DNA of 64,000 nucleotides from Pseudomonas parasichuanensis (GCF_021601385.1 NZ_BQHO01000031.1:1-64000); one strand, 5' to 3'. Positions 23,384-32,599 are shown, counted from the stretch's first letter. Notes: generated from the sequence alone by a model not told the origin. Made by a program: numbers and translations.

Positions 23384-24428
23384 CGAGCAGCGCCAGGCGC
23401 GCTACCGGCACGAGCTGCCGCTGATCGAAGCGTTCCGCGATGGCCTGGGCCAGGTGGCGCGGATCATGGCCCACCTGCCCTGCCTGATGATCTTCGACGA
23501 CCACGACATCACCGATGACTGGAACCTCTCGGCGCAGTGGGAACAGACCGCCTATGGCCACCCGTTCTCGCGGCGCATCATCGGCAACGCGCTGCTCGGC
23601 TACCTGCTGTGCCAAGGCTGGGGCAATGACCCGGATACCTGCACGCCGCTGATCGAGCAGTGCCAGCGCTTTACGCAGCAGCGCACCAGCCAGGATGAAC
23701 TGATCGGCGAGCTGCTGCGCTTCCAGGGTTGGCAATACGAGCTGCCCAGCAACCCGCCGCTGCTGGTGCTGGACACCCGTACCCGCCGCTGGCGCAGCGA
23801 AAGCAACCTGGGCAAGCCGTCGGGCCTGCTCGACTGGGAGGCGCTGTGCGAGTTGCAGCAGGCGCTGATCGATCACCCTTCGGCGGTGATCGTGTCGCCG
23901 GCGCCTATTTTCGGGGTCAAGCTGATCGAAACCGTGCAACGGGTATTCAGCACGCTGGGTTACCCGTTGCTGGTGGATGCCGAGAACTGGATGGCCCACC
24001 GCGGCGCGGCGCAGGTGATCCTCAACATCTTCCGCCACTCGCGCACGCCGGGGCACTACGTTGTGCTATCGGGCGACGTGCATTACTCGTTCGTCTATGA
24101 GGTGCTGATCCGCCACCGCCAGCGCAGCCCGCACCTGTGGCAGGTGACCAGCAGCGGCATCAAGAACGAATTCCCCCGGCGCCTGCTGGATGTGCTCGAC
24201 CGGCTCAACCGCTGGCTGTATTCACCGCGCTCGCCGCTCAACTGGTTCACCCAGCGCAGGGAGATGGAGGTGGTGCCACGGGTGCCCAGCCACAGCAAGG
24301 CCGGTGAGCGGCTGTGGAATAGCGCGGGGCTGGGGCAGGTGTTTTTCGACGAGCAGGGGCGGCCGGCGCGGGTGTATCAGCTCAATGCCGATGGGGCGGC
24401 GGCGACGGAGTTTGTGCGGCGAGGGTGA
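23370..24428 (+). pseudogene. PhoD-like metallophosphatase, 5' truncated
   Basis: From RTDLTEQRQARYRHEL (about 23370) the frame gives ~350 residues of a PhoD-like phosphatase. It contains CLMIFDDHDITDDWNL with the metal-binding DDHD, and VVLSGDVHYSFVYEV with the histidine ligand. The N-terminal part with the first metal ligands is missing; upstream bases are tape-measure antisense. No start codon or ribosome binding site is found at the joint. The native gene would start well upstream. Confidence 0.78.
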
Positions 24429-24454
24429 ACTAATGGAGGTTTGTGGCGGATTTG

Positions 24455-24532
24455 CCGGCCTCTTCGCGGCTAAAGCCGCTCCTACAGAGATCGCGCTGCG
24501 TCTGTGGGAGCGGCTTTAGCCGCGAAGAGGCC
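24455..24532. repeat. BIME: two REP elements head to head
   Basis: CCGGCCTCTTCGCGGCTAAA...CTCCTACAG at 24455-24486 and its inverted partner CTGTGGGAGCGG...CGCGAAGAGGCC at 24502-24531. It lies between the convergent phosphatase fragment and rssC and may act as terminator for both. Confidence 0.85.
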
Positions 24533-24536
24533 TGGA

Positions 24537-25019
24537 TCAGGAACGCTCCAGCGCGCTCACCAGGTCGTGGAACGCCTCGCGGTTGGAGTCGTTCAGGCCC
24601 ATGAGGATCTTGTGCGCCTCCAGCACCTTGGAACGCACCACGTCTTCGCTCTGGTCCTGGGACGGCAGGTCGGTCAGGCACTCGGGGCATGGCACCGGGC
24701 GGTCGACGATGTTGAACACCTGGTCGAAGCCCATGGACTGCAGCAGGCGCGAGATGTCCGGGTTGGTGGTCACCACGGTCGGCAGCAGGCCGATTTTCTG
24801 CCGCGACAGGATCGACAGCTTGGCCAGCAGGCCCAGCGTGGTGCTGTCGATGCTTTCGGTTTCGGTCAGGTCGATGACGATGGCCGAGAAGTTCAGCGCA
24901 GTGAAAATCTTCTCGATCGTCGCATCCAGCGCCGAACACAGGGTCAGGCGCACTTCACCGACAAATTTCAGAACGAAGGTGCCGTTCTGTTCGGCGAACT
25001 GGATTCTACCGGTACTCAT
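24537..25019 (-). CDS. rssC: STAS-domain anti-sigma factor antagonist
   Basis: The 160-residue product has an N-terminal STAS domain (RIQFAEQNGTFVLKFVGEV, then IVIDLTETESIDSTTLGLLA, phosphorylatable Ser59). A C-terminal Cys-containing extension (PVPCPECLTDLPSQ) and a helix follow. It is coupled to rssB by ATGA, and RssB carries a PP2C phosphatase, so the pair forms a partner-switch in which the STAS serine is the substrate. In Pseudomonas this pair is linked to RpoS and stress control. A kinase/anti-sigma partner is not in the window. Confidence 0.85.
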   Translation of the reverse strand: MSTGRIQFAEQNGTFVLKFVGEVRLTLCSALDATIEKIFTALNFSAIVIDLTETESIDSTTLGLLAKLSILSRQKIGLLPTVVTTNPDISRLLQSMGFDQVFNIVDRPVPCPECLTDLPSQDQSEDVVRSKVLEAHKILMGLNDSNREAFHDLVSALERS

Positions 25020-26200
25020 TCAAGGTTCCTGCTCAACACCAATAGGGCGATATCATCCGGCATCTCCCCAAGCGTAGCCAATTCGAATCGTTGGCGCAGC
25101 CCCTCCAGGCTGCCCCCCGCTTCCTTGACGATCTCCGGCAAGGTCGCTTCCTTATCTTTGAGTGTGCCCCCTGGCAAAAGGTCCAGAATGCCATCGGACA
25201 TGAGCGTGAGGCTGAACTGCGGTGGCAGCTCCAGCACCAGGTCCTGGTAGCTGGCCTCATCGAACAGCCCCACTGGCAGGCCGCGGCCTTCCAGGTAGCG
25301 GACTTCACCCGGGGTGTACAGCACCGGCAACGGCAAATGGCCGCCGACGCTGTAGGTGAGCAGGCCGGTTTCCTCGTCGATGACGCCACCGACCATGGTT
25401 ACATGCTTGCCCAGCTTGCAGTTGATCAGCCCGCGGTTGATGTGGCTGAGCACTTCCGAGGGCTTGAATTCGCGCACCTTGCTACCGCGCTTGAATTCGA
25501 ACAGCAGCCGCGTGGTCATGAACTTGAGCAGCACGGTGACGAACGCCGACGACGCGCCATGGCCGGAAACGTCTGCCAGGTAGAACGCAATGCGCCGGTC
25601 ATCCACACGGAAGTAGTCGGCGAAGTCGCCCGACAGGTACAACGACGGGATGATCTGGTGCTCGAAGGTGTATTCGCCCGCGACCCAGGGGTTCTCGGGC
25701 AGCATGTTCATCTGCACCTGGCGCCCGGCGGTCTGGTCTTCCTGCAACAGGTGCAGGCTGGCCTCGAGCTCGCGGTTGGCGGCTTCCAGCTTGTCGCGGT
25801 AGCGCTGGTTTTCCAGCACCAGGCGCGAGCGGTCGAGCGCGCGGCGCACCGAGTGCTCGAGCACGGCGAGGTCTTCAAGCGGCTTGATCAGGTAATCGGC
25901 GGCGCCAAGGCGCAAGGCCTCGACCGCGTCGCTCATGACACCGGCACCGGACACCACGATCACCGGCAACTGCGGCGCGCGCTCGCTGATCTGGCGGATC
26001 AGTTCGAGGCCGCCCATCTGCGGCATGCGCAAATCGCAGATCACGAGGTCGGGCTGGTGTTCTTCGAAGACCTGAAGGCCCTGCTGGCCGTTCCCGGCCT
26101 GGAGGACGCTGAAGCCACTGTCTTCCAGATAGGCGGCGAGGCTGGCACGGACCACATCGTCGTCATCGATAATCAGCAGCGTTGCACTGGTTTTCTGCAT
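25016..26200 (-). CDS. rssB: Response regulator with PP2C-type phosphatase domain
   Basis: The 394-residue product has a receiver domain (acid pocket IIDDDD, phospho-acceptor D56 in ICDLRMP, K in IKPLED), a coiled-coil linker (RYRDKLEAANRELEASLH) and a SpoIIE/PP2C-like phosphatase domain (FYLADVSGHGASSAF, GGHLPLPVLY, SDGILDL). Phosphorylation should control dephosphorylation of RssC. ATG 26200 is selected because the receiver domain starts there. Despite the shared name with the E. coli RpoS adaptor, the output domain here is a phosphatase homologue. Confidence 0.87.
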   Translation of the reverse strand: MQKTSATLLIIDDDDVVRASLAAYLEDSGFSVLQAGNGQQGLQVFEEHQPDLVICDLRMPQMGGLELIRQISERAPQLPVIVVSGAGVMSDAVEALRLGAADYLIKPLEDLAVLEHSVRRALDRSRLVLENQRYRDKLEAANRELEASLHLLQEDQTAGRQVQMNMLPENPWVAGEYTFEHQIIPSLYLSGDFADYFRVDDRRIAFYLADVSGHGASSAFVTVLLKFMTTRLLFEFKRGSKVREFKPSEVLSHINRGLINCKLGKHVTMVGGVIDEETGLLTYSVGGHLPLPVLYTPGEVRYLEGRGLPVGLFDEASYQDLVLELPPQFSLTLMSDGILDLLPGGTLKDKEATLPEIVKEAGGSLEGLRQRFELATLGEMPDDIALLVLSRNLE

Positions 26201-26563
26201 GTGGGCGAACGGCGCCGATTTGGGTTGGCGTAGCGGGCGGCGGCAAGCCGGCGCGAAGCTACTGGAATACTGTGTGATCACTCACTCTCTGAGTTGTAGG
26301 ACAAGAAGACTTGCCCGGCAAATAGCAGTGGTGCCCTGTAAGGCGCAGACGGTACTCCCATCCGCCGGGCGTTTCAAGCACACAAGGGTCGAGTGCTGCG
26401 CCGTAATCACTGGTGGTTATTAAGGGCCCTGATTCGCACACTGTTATGCATATCCGCAGGCCCTGCCCTGCTCTGCAACTGGCGATTGCCGATGCAATTT
26501 GCCCGGACGTATGATCGGCTCTACTGCCTGCACAGCGGCGCAACCCGATGGAAAGGACCGAGC
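26201..26563. other. Intergenic region between rssB and PilZ gene
   Basis: Divergent upstream region of two regulatory genes. No gene, repeat or recognisable operator was found; it must hold both promoters. Confidence 0.4.
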
Positions 26564-26863
26564 ATGCACCTGACGCCTGACAGCCACAGTGAAAAACGCG
26601 ATTTCATCCGCATGCGCATCGACACCGAGGTCAGCCTGCTGCATGAGGGCCAGGTGATCGCAGCGGTCTGCCTCGACCTCTCCAGCAGCGGGATGCAGGT
26701 GCAGGCGCCACAGCGCTTCCAGGTGGGCGACCGCATTGAAGTGCGCATCGACTCCGACCACCCTGCCCTCAAGGGCCTGCATGCCAGCACCGAGGTGGTG
26801 TGGATCGCCGACCAGCCGGGCGGCGAACAGAAGTTCGGCCTGCGCATCCTGGCCATGCACTGA
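26564..26863 (+). CDS. PilZ domain protein (c-di-GMP binding)
   Basis: The 99-residue product is a stand-alone PilZ domain. It has the RDFIR loop (RxxxR) after EKR, and DLSSSGMQV matching (D/N)xSxxG, both of which contact c-di-GMP. ATG 26564 follows AAAGGACCGAGC. Single-domain PilZ proteins usually modulate pili, flagella or enzymes; the target is unknown here. A strong bidirectional terminator follows. Confidence 0.85.
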   Translation: MHLTPDSHSEKRDFIRMRIDTEVSLLHEGQVIAAVCLDLSSSGMQVQAPQRFQVGDRIEVRIDSDHPALKGLHASTEVVWIADQPGGEQKFGLRILAMH

Positions 26864-26874
26864 GCGCAAGACGC

Positions 26875-26903
26875 AAAAAGGCGACCCGAAGGTCGCCTTT
26901 TTT
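26875..26903. terminator. Bidirectional terminator between PilZ gene and mlaA
   Basis: AAAAAGGCGACC-cgaa-GGTCGCCTTTTTT serves the convergent PilZ gene and mlaA. Confidence 0.88.
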
Positions 26904-26917
26904 CACATCGACACAGC

Positions 26918-27625
26918 TTAGAAGTCGTCTTCGACTTCGCCATCCTTGACCTTGAACTCGCGGTTCTGCAGGTAGGCGTTGCGGATGAAGATGTACTTGT
27001 CGCCCTGGATCAGCTTCTCGGCAGGCAACAGGCTGGCACGGGTATCGATCACGTCCAGGGCGAAGATCGAGTTGCGCGTCGGCACGTGGTCGATATAGCG
27101 GTAGGGTTCGGTGTAGGTGTCCGGGTACTTGGCCAGGCCGTCACGCACGGTGCTTGGGCCAAGCAGCGGGATGACCACGTAGGGGCCGCTGGGCACGCCC
27201 CAGTAACCGAGGGTCTGGCCAAAGTCTTCGTCGCTGCGTTGCAGGCCCATCTTGGTGCCGACATCGAAGAAGCCGCCCAGGCCGAAGGTGGTGTTGACGA
27301 TCAAGCGTGCAGTGTCGACACCCGCCGCGTGCGGCTTGAGCTGCAGCACGTTGTTGGCCAGGTTGGTCACATCACCCAGGTTGCGGAAGATGTTGTGGAT
27401 GCCATCTTCGAGGAACTGCGGGGTGACGGCCTGGTAACCCTGGGCCAGGGGTTTGAGGGCGTAGGTATCCAACACATCGTTGAACTTGAAGATCGGTCGG
27501 TTGACCGTCTCCCACGGGTCGTCCTCGGTGGCCGCCTGGGTGGCTGCCACGGGCGCCAGCAACAGGCTGGCGCAGACACAGGCCTGGGTGAGTCGCTCGA
27601 TCACTCCGGCACCGATCCTACGCAT
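26918..27625 (-). CDS. mlaA: MlaA/VacJ outer-membrane lipid asymmetry protein
   Basis: The 235-residue product has a signal peptide ending near AATQA, then the family start DDPWETVNRPIFKFND. QGYQAVTPQFLEDGI, NTTFGLGGFFDVGTKMGL, FGQTLGYWGV and PLLGPSTVRDG are conserved blocks. MlaA removes phospholipids from the outer leaflet of the outer membrane and passes them to MlaC. No lipobox cysteine is obvious at the cleavage site, unlike the E. coli lipoprotein. The mlaBCDEF operon is not here. Confidence 0.9.
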   Translation of the reverse strand: MRRIGAGVIERLTQACVCASLLLAPVAATQAATEDDPWETVNRPIFKFNDVLDTYALKPLAQGYQAVTPQFLEDGIHNIFRNLGDVTNLANNVLQLKPHAAGVDTARLIVNTTFGLGGFFDVGTKMGLQRSDEDFGQTLGYWGVPSGPYVVIPLLGPSTVRDGLAKYPDTYTEPYRYIDHVPTRNSIFALDVIDTRASLLPAEKLIQGDKYIFIRNAYLQNREFKVKDGEVEDDF

Positions 27626-27814
27626 AGATGTTTCTCCATCGGATTTCAGGGCGGCAACGGCCCTGGGCGCGCTGCGAACAAGGCGCCAGTATAATGGCTC
27701 GCTGGCTGATAAACAGCTTTACATATATTTGCTCAACATTTTGTGAACAACTGTTGCAGTCATCGCTCGGTAACAAACGCTGGATAGCCTGCAGGGTATT
27801 TCAGGGAAGTTGCC

Positions 27815-28378
27815 ATGCAAGACGCACCTGCCTTCACTGCCGTGCTGTTCGGCCTGCGTGGCTGCCTGGTCCAGGCCAGCAACGGCAGCCCCCTGCCCGC
27901 CCCCGGCGCCCTGGCCTCGCTGGCCAGCCTGCGCGCCCGGCAAGTGCCCTGCATCTGGCTCGACGAAGTCAGCGCCAGCGCGGGCAAACGCCTGACCAGC
28001 GTGCTCCCTGCCTGGCTGCCGGGCCAGCCCAGCAACGGCTGCAAATGGCCGGCGCCCGATGCCTGCTGGCACGCCCTGATGGCCCTCGAAAGCCAGCAAC
28101 TGGAAGGCTGCGTGCTGATCAGTGGCGAGCCGCTGCTGCTGCAGTCGGGCCTGAACGCCGGGTTGTGGACCGTCGGCCTGGCCGCCTGCAGCCCATCCTG
28201 TGACCAGGCCTCAAGCCAATGGCAGGCCATGAGCCAGCAGGAGCAGGAGCGCGCCCGCGGCAAGGCCACGCTCGAGCTGTTCGGCCTGGGCGTGCATTCG
28301 GTCATCGACCACCTGGAATCCCTCGACACCTGCCTGTCGGACATCGCCCTGCGCCGGCACAAGGGCGAAAAACCCTGA
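27815..28378 (+). CDS. HAD-like protein lacking the catalytic aspartate
   Basis: The 187-residue product begins FTAVLFGLRGCLVQ where active HAD phosphatases have VLFDxDGTLV. The nucleophile Asp is Gly13, the general acid Asp is Arg15 and the Thr is Cys17. A cap-like helical stretch (GKRLTSVLPAWLPGQ, DACWHALMALE) and a Rossmann-like second half (GCVLISGEPLLLQSGLNAGLWTVG) remain, ending in FGLGVHSVIDHLESL. It is therefore probably a non-catalytic binding or regulatory HAD fold. ATG 27815 follows CAGGGAAGTTGCC. The gene is upstream of the DUF4404 gene in the same direction. Confidence 0.65.
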   Translation: MQDAPAFTAVLFGLRGCLVQASNGSPLPAPGALASLASLRARQVPCIWLDEVSASAGKRLTSVLPAWLPGQPSNGCKWPAPDACWHALMALESQQLEGCVLISGEPLLLQSGLNAGLWTVGLAACSPSCDQASSQWQAMSQQEQERARGKATLELFGLGVHSVIDHLESLDTCLSDIALRRHKGEKP

Positions 28379-28501
28379 CACATCCGCTTTGACGCGGGTC
28401 ATGCAAAGCACCGGCAGGTGGATTACGCTAGAGGTCAGGCACGAACCTTTACCATTGCGCCGAGGTCCATGCCTTGCCAAGCCATTGATGGAGAACGAAC
28501 A

Positions 28502-28765
28502 ATGCCTGCCCGCGAACTGCAAGAGCGCCTCAACAGCCTGCGCGAGCAACTGGACCGCAACGTGCCGCTTTCGGAAGAAGAGCTGGCCAACCTGCATGAA
28601 GAAGCCCGGCAGATCGAGGCTCAACTCAAACTTGAGGAAGCCACGCCAGACAACAACCTGGTGGATGGCGTGAACCTCGCCATCGAACGCTTCGAGGCCG
28701 ACCACCCCGACCTGACCGCCACCCTGCGCAGCATCGCCAATTCGCTGCATAGCATGGGGATCTGA
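28502..28765 (+). CDS. DUF4404 family protein
   Basis: The 87-residue acidic, all-helical protein (MPARELQERLNSLREQLDRN, then LSEEELANLHEEARQIEAQL) matches DUF4404, small Pseudomonas proteins of unknown role with a predicted helical hairpin. ATG 28502 follows GGAGAACGAACA. No membrane segment or cysteines. It ends just before a BIME repeat. Confidence 0.8.
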   Translation: MPARELQERLNSLREQLDRNVPLSEEELANLHEEARQIEAQLKLEEATPDNNLVDGVNLAIERFEADHPDLTATLRSIANSLHSMGI

Positions 28766-28818
28766 TCCTTCAACTCCATTGGGGCTGCGTTGCAGCCCTT
28801 TCCGGCCGGTCCGGCGCC

Positions 28819-28882
28819 CCGGCAAGGCCGCTCCTACAGGGACAACGCGATACCTGTAGGAGCGGCCTTTTGCCGCGAAAAG
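28819..28882. repeat. BIME (two inverted REP elements)
   Basis: CCGGCAAGGCCGCTCCTACAGG and the facing CCTGTAGGAGCGGCCTTTTG form an inverted pair between the DUF4404 gene and the convergent queF. Confidence 0.8.
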
Positions 28883-28905
28883 GGGCGCAACGCGCCCCCA
28901 ATCCC

Positions 28906-29736
28906 TTACTGCCGAACCAGTCGCAGGTTCTGCGGGCTGATCGCCCGGGTGCTGCGGTAAGGGTTGATATCCAACCCACCTCGGCGCACATACCGCGCAT
29001 ACACGGTCAGGTGCTCCGGCTGCAGCAGCTTCTTCAAATCCAGGTAAATGCGCTCGACGCACTGCTCATGGAAATCGGCATGCTGGCGGAAGCTGATCAG
29101 GTAGGTCAGCAGGCTGGCGTGATCCAGCGCCCGCCCCTTGTACTCCACCACCACACTGCCCCAGTCCGGCTGGCCGGTCACCGGGCAATTGGACTTGAGC
29201 AGGTGGCTGTGCACGGTCTCTTCCACCACGCGCTCTGCAGAGCAGTGCAGCAGCTCAGGCTGTGGCTGCTCGTAGTTGCTGATGGTGATATCCAGCGCAT
29301 CGATGCACTGGCCCGGCAAGGCGGTCACGCCCTGAGCTTCGACTTCAGCCAGGGTGCGGACCTTGACCAGCACCGGCTTGCCGGCAGCGCCGGACAGGTC
29401 TTTCTCGAGGCAGGCCTGCAGCTCGGCCACCGAGGCGAACACGGTCTGGTTCAGCGAGTTGAGGTACAGCTTGAACGACTTCGACTCGATGATGTTCGGC
29501 GAGTCGCAGGGGATGGCGAACTCGGCGATGGCCACCACCGGCTTGCCCGACGGCAGCAGCCAGGACAGCTCGAAGCAGTTCCAGAAGTCCACCCCCTGCC
29601 ACGGCAGAGCCTCGCCACTGACCCCCAGTTCGGCCCACTTGGCCAGGCGCGGGATGGGGAACAGCAGCGCGGGGGTGTAGGTGGCGATGTATTCGCTGGA
29701 CTTGCCCAGCGGGGAGTGTTCGGCGGCGGGATGCAT
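28906..29736 (-). CDS. queF: NADPH-dependent preQ0 reductase (QueF type II, CinQ)
   Basis: The 276-residue product is a bimodular QueF. The QueF motif ESKSFK (84-89) lies in the N-terminal half; the catalytic Cys184 in [11 protein letters not shown] and Asp191 are in the C-terminal half. It reduces 7-cyano-7-deazaguanine to preQ1 in queuosine biosynthesis. In P. putida KT2440 the homologue is the copper-inducible cinQ, next to cinA. Here it follows cinA on the same strand with a 68-base gap, so co-transcription from the CinR-controlled promoter is likely. Confidence 0.92.
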   Translation of the reverse strand: MHPAAEHSPLGKSSEYIATYTPALLFPIPRLAKWAELGVSGEALPWQGVDFWNCFELSWLLPSGKPVVAIAEFAIPCDSPNIIESKSFKLYLNSLNQTVFASVAELQACLEKDLSGAAGKPVLVKVRTLAEVEAQGVTALPGQCIDALDITISNYEQPQPELLHCSAERVVEETVHSHLLKSNCPVTGQPDWGSVVVEYKGRALDHASLLTYLISFRQHADFHEQCVERIYLDLKKLLQPEHLTVYARYVRRGGLDINPYRSTRAISPQNLRLVRQ

Positions 29737-29804
29737 GGAAACTGACCTGAAGGTTCGAAATGGCCCCTAGTCTACCGGTTTTGCACCCCGCCTTGGAGCG
29801 CAAG

Positions 29805-30323
29805 CTACTCGATGGTCAGTGGGCCGACCATGCCGGCCTGGTAGTGCCCGGGTACGTTGCAGGCGAACTCGATGGGTGCCGAGGTGCGGAAGGTCCAGGT
29901 CAACTCGGCGCGCCGGCCGGGCTGCACCAGCACGGTGTTGCCGCCGCCATGGGCGTGGCCGCCCTGGCTCATCTGGCCGTGGTCCATCTGGCCATGGTCC
30001 ATGCCCTCGTGGTTCATGCCAGCGGTGAAGAGCTTGCCCTGCATCGCCACCATCTCTTTCTGGTGCTCGGCATGCATGGCCTTGTCACCCAGGTTGAACT
30101 CGTGGGGCAGCTTGCCTTCGTTGATCAGTACGAAACGTACCGTCTCACCGGCCTTGACCTTGAGGCTCTTGGGCTCGAAGGCGATGTCCTTGAGCACGAC
30201 CTCGACGGTACGGGTGGCCTTGGCTGCCGGCGCCGGCTCGCCGAAGGCGAAGTGCTGCGCCTCATCGGCGAAGGTGGGCAGGCTGACCAATGCAAGGGCG
30301 GCGGTGATGAACAGGTGTTTCAT
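29805..30323 (-). CDS. cinA: Periplasmic cupredoxin CinA
   Basis: The 172-residue product has a cleavable signal (MKHLFITAALALVSLPTFA) and a plastocyanin/azurin-like domain (VVLKDIAFEPKSLKVKAGETVRF, LPHEFNLG). The copper ligands appear as His in PHEF plus a Cys-His-Met set in FACNVPGHYQAGM. An insert rich in Met, His and Gly (EGMDHGQMDHGQM) could bind more copper. It matches CinA of P. putida, induced by copper through CinRS. A CopR-type box lies 73 bases upstream. Confidence 0.9.
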   Translation of the reverse strand: MKHLFITAALALVSLPTFADEAQHFAFGEPAPAAKATRTVEVVLKDIAFEPKSLKVKAGETVRFVLINEGKLPHEFNLGDKAMHAEHQKEMVAMQGKLFTAGMNHEGMDHGQMDHGQMSQGGHAHGGGNTVLVQPGRRAELTWTFRTSAPIEFACNVPGHYQAGMVGPLTIE

Positions 30324-30395
30324 GGGAACTCCGGGAACTGCAGCGAGAATGAGGCCATTCTGGAAAGCGCCGGCTGGCAGCTGGCTGACGGGAAG

Positions 30396-30410
30396 ATTAC
30401 AACTTTGTCA
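30396..30410 (-). promoter_or_regulatory. CopR/CinR-type operator
   Basis: On the minus strand TGACAAAGTTGTAAT fits the Pseudomonas cop-box TGACANNNNTGTNAT at every fixed position. It sits between the divergent cinA and cinR genes, near the cinA promoter. Confidence 0.6.
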
Positions 30411-30456
30411 GCTTGGGCGGCGCACGGGATCGTCACGTATGATTTCCAGCATCGTA

Positions 30457-30532
30457 CCTGTGGGAGCGGGTTTACCCGCGAATGCTGCGGTGAATGCGCC
30501 GACGCTTTCGCGGGTAAACCCACTCCCACAGG
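30457..30532. repeat. BIME (two inverted REP elements)
   Basis: CCTGTGGGAGCGGGTTTACC at 30457 is mirrored by GGTAAACCCACTCCCACAGG ending at 30532. It lies between the cinA operator and cinR. Confidence 0.82.
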
Positions 30533-30566
30533 GCCCGCTTGACCCAGACGGAACCGTGAAAAGCCC

Positions 30567-31247
30567 ATGAAACTGCTGATCGTCGAAGACCAGGCCAAGA
30601 CCGGCCAATACCTGGCCCAGGGCCTGAGCGAGGCCGGCTTCAACACCGAGCTGGCCGGTGACGGCGAGACTGGCCAGCACCTGGCGCTGACCGGCGACCA
30701 CGACCTCTTGATCCTCGACGTGATGCTGCCCGGGCGCAATGGCTGGCAGATCCTCCAGGCAGTGCGCCAGGCCGGCCTGGCCACCCCGGTGCTGTTCCTC
30801 ACCGCCCGCGACGCCGTCGAAGACCGCGTGCACGGCCTGGAGCTGGGCGCCGACGATTACCTGGTCAAGCCCTTCGCCTTCTCCGAACTGCTGGCCCGCG
30901 TACGCAGCCTGCTGCGCCGCGGTGCCAGCGCCAGCCAGGACACCTGCCTGATGCTCGCCGACCTGCGCCTGGACCTGATCCGTCGCCGTGCCGAGCGCTC
31001 AGGCCTACGCATCGACCTGACCGCCAAGGAGTTCGCCCTGCTCGAACTGCTGCTGCGCCGCCAGGGCGAGGTGCTGCCCAAGTCACTGATCGCCTCCCAG
31101 GTGTGGGACATGAATTTCGACAGCGACACCAATGTCATCGAAGTGGCAATCCGCCGCCTGCGCCTGAAGATCGACGACAGCCACGCCACCAAGCTGATCC
31201 ACACCGTGCGCGGCATGGGTTATGTGCTTGAAGAGCGCCAGGACTGA
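30567..31247 (+). CDS. cinR: Copper-responsive OmpR-family response regulator CinR
   Basis: The 226-residue product has a receiver domain with acid pocket E7-D8, phospho-acceptor D51 (LILDVMLPG) and K in LVKPF. A winged-helix DNA-binding domain follows ([35 protein letters not shown]). It belongs to the CopR/CusR group. It overlaps the sensor gene cinS by one base (TGATG) and lies divergent from cinA, its expected target. Confidence 0.9.
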   Translation: MKLLIVEDQAKTGQYLAQGLSEAGFNTELAGDGETGQHLALTGDHDLLILDVMLPGRNGWQILQAVRQAGLATPVLFLTARDAVEDRVHGLELGADDYLVKPFAFSELLARVRSLLRRGASASQDTCLMLADLRLDLIRRRAERSGLRIDLTAKEFALLELLLRRQGEVLPKSLIASQVWDMNFDSDTNVIEVAIRRLRLKIDDSHATKLIHTVRGMGYVLEERQD

Positions 31248-32596
31248 TGCGCCGCCTGTCCCTCGGCGGCCGTCTGGCCCTGCTGTTCGCCGCCTGCACC
31301 GCCAGCGTCTCGCTGGGTGCCGGGCTGTTGTTCAGCCGCGCCAGCGAGCAGCACTTCGTCGAACTCGACCAGCAGTTGCTCAGCGGCCGGCTGTCATTGA
31401 TGCGCAGCCTGCTCGAAGGCGTGGCCACGCCTGAGCAGCTGCGCGCGCGCCTGCCCCAGTTGCGCGACGAACTGAGCCACCAGTCCGAGCTGGCCTTGCG
31501 TGTGCGGGGCGCCGACGGCACAGCCTGGTTCGACAGCCGCACCGGCCTGCCGGACGAACCGCGCCAGCCGGGCCTGGCGACCCTGCATACCAGCGGCATC
31601 GACTACCGCAGCCTGAGCACCACGCTGGCAGACCGTCAGCCCAGCGCCGCGCAGCTGACCCTGTTCCTCGACATCACCCATCACCAGCACTTCCTGCAGG
31701 GTATGCAGCGCCTGATCTGGCTCACCGTCGGCCTGTCCGCGCTGGCCACCGCGCTGCTCGGCGCCTGGGCCGCGCGCCGTGGGCTCAAGCCGCTGCGGCA
31801 GATGGGCAAGGTGGCCGCCAGCGTCAACGCCCGCTCACTGACCACGCGCCTGCCGCTGGCGCAGTTACCCGAAGAGCTGGCCGAGCTGGGCGCCACGGTC
31901 AACGCCATGCTGCAGCGCCTGGATGACGCCTTCCAGCGCCTGTCGGCGTTCTCTGCCGACATCGCCCACGAGCTGCGCACGCCGCTGTCAAACCTGCTCA
32001 CCCACACCCAGGTCACCCTCACCCGCCCACGCAGCCTCGAGGAGTACCGCGAAGCGTTGCACGGCAATCTGGAAGAGCTGCAGTGGATGGCCCAGCTGGT
32101 CAACGACATGCTCTACCTGGCCAAGGCCGACCACGGCCTGCTGATGCCCAGCCGCCAGCCACTGGACCTGGCGGCGGAGGTGGACGCGTTGCTGGAGTAC
32201 TACGCGCCGCTGGCCGAAGACGCCGAGGTGCGGTTGCTGCGCGAGGGTACGGCGCACACTGAAGGTGACCGGCACATGCTGCGCCGGGCCCTGTCCAACC
32301 TGCTGGACAACGCCCTGCGCTTCACCCCTGCCGCAGGCCAGATCCGTGTGACACTCGAGCCCGGGCTGCGCATCGTGGTGGCCAATCAGGGGCCGGCGAT
32401 TGCACCAGCATTGCTGGAGCGGCTGTTCGACCGTTTTTATCGGGCAGACCCGGCACGCCAGGAAGGCAGCAGCGAGCATGCGGGGTTGGGTTTGGCGATC
32501 ACCCGCTCGATCGTGCAGGCGCATGGGGGGAGCATCAGGGCAGAGTGTGCCGATGGCTGGACTAAGTTTGTGATCGAGTTACCTGAAAGGCCTTGA
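31247..32596 (+). CDS. cinS: Heavy-metal sensor histidine kinase CinS
   Basis: The 449-residue kinase has two membrane segments (about 8-30 and 156-178) enclosing a periplasmic sensor domain with a His cluster (DITHHQHF, about 142-149). HAMP, then HisKA with H241 in ADIAHELRTP, then HATPase (NLLDNALRF, GLGLAITRSIV) follow. It fits the CusS/CopS class. Coupling to cinR shows they are one operon. The periplasmic histidines are candidate copper ligands. Confidence 0.9.
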   Translation: MRRLSLGGRLALLFAACTASVSLGAGLLFSRASEQHFVELDQQLLSGRLSLMRSLLEGVATPEQLRARLPQLRDELSHQSELALRVRGADGTAWFDSRTGLPDEPRQPGLATLHTSGIDYRSLSTTLADRQPSAAQLTLFLDITHHQHFLQGMQRLIWLTVGLSALATALLGAWAARRGLKPLRQMGKVAASVNARSLTTRLPLAQLPEELAELGATVNAMLQRLDDAFQRLSAFSADIAHELRTPLSNLLTHTQVTLTRPRSLEEYREALHGNLEELQWMAQLVNDMLYLAKADHGLLMPSRQPLDLAAEVDALLEYYAPLAEDAEVRLLREGTAHTEGDRHMLRRALSNLLDNALRFTPAAGQIRVTLEPGLRIVVANQGPAIAPALLERLFDRFYRADPARQEGSSEHAGLGLAITRSIVQAHGGSIRAECADGWTKFVIELPERP

Positions 32597-32599
32597 ACT

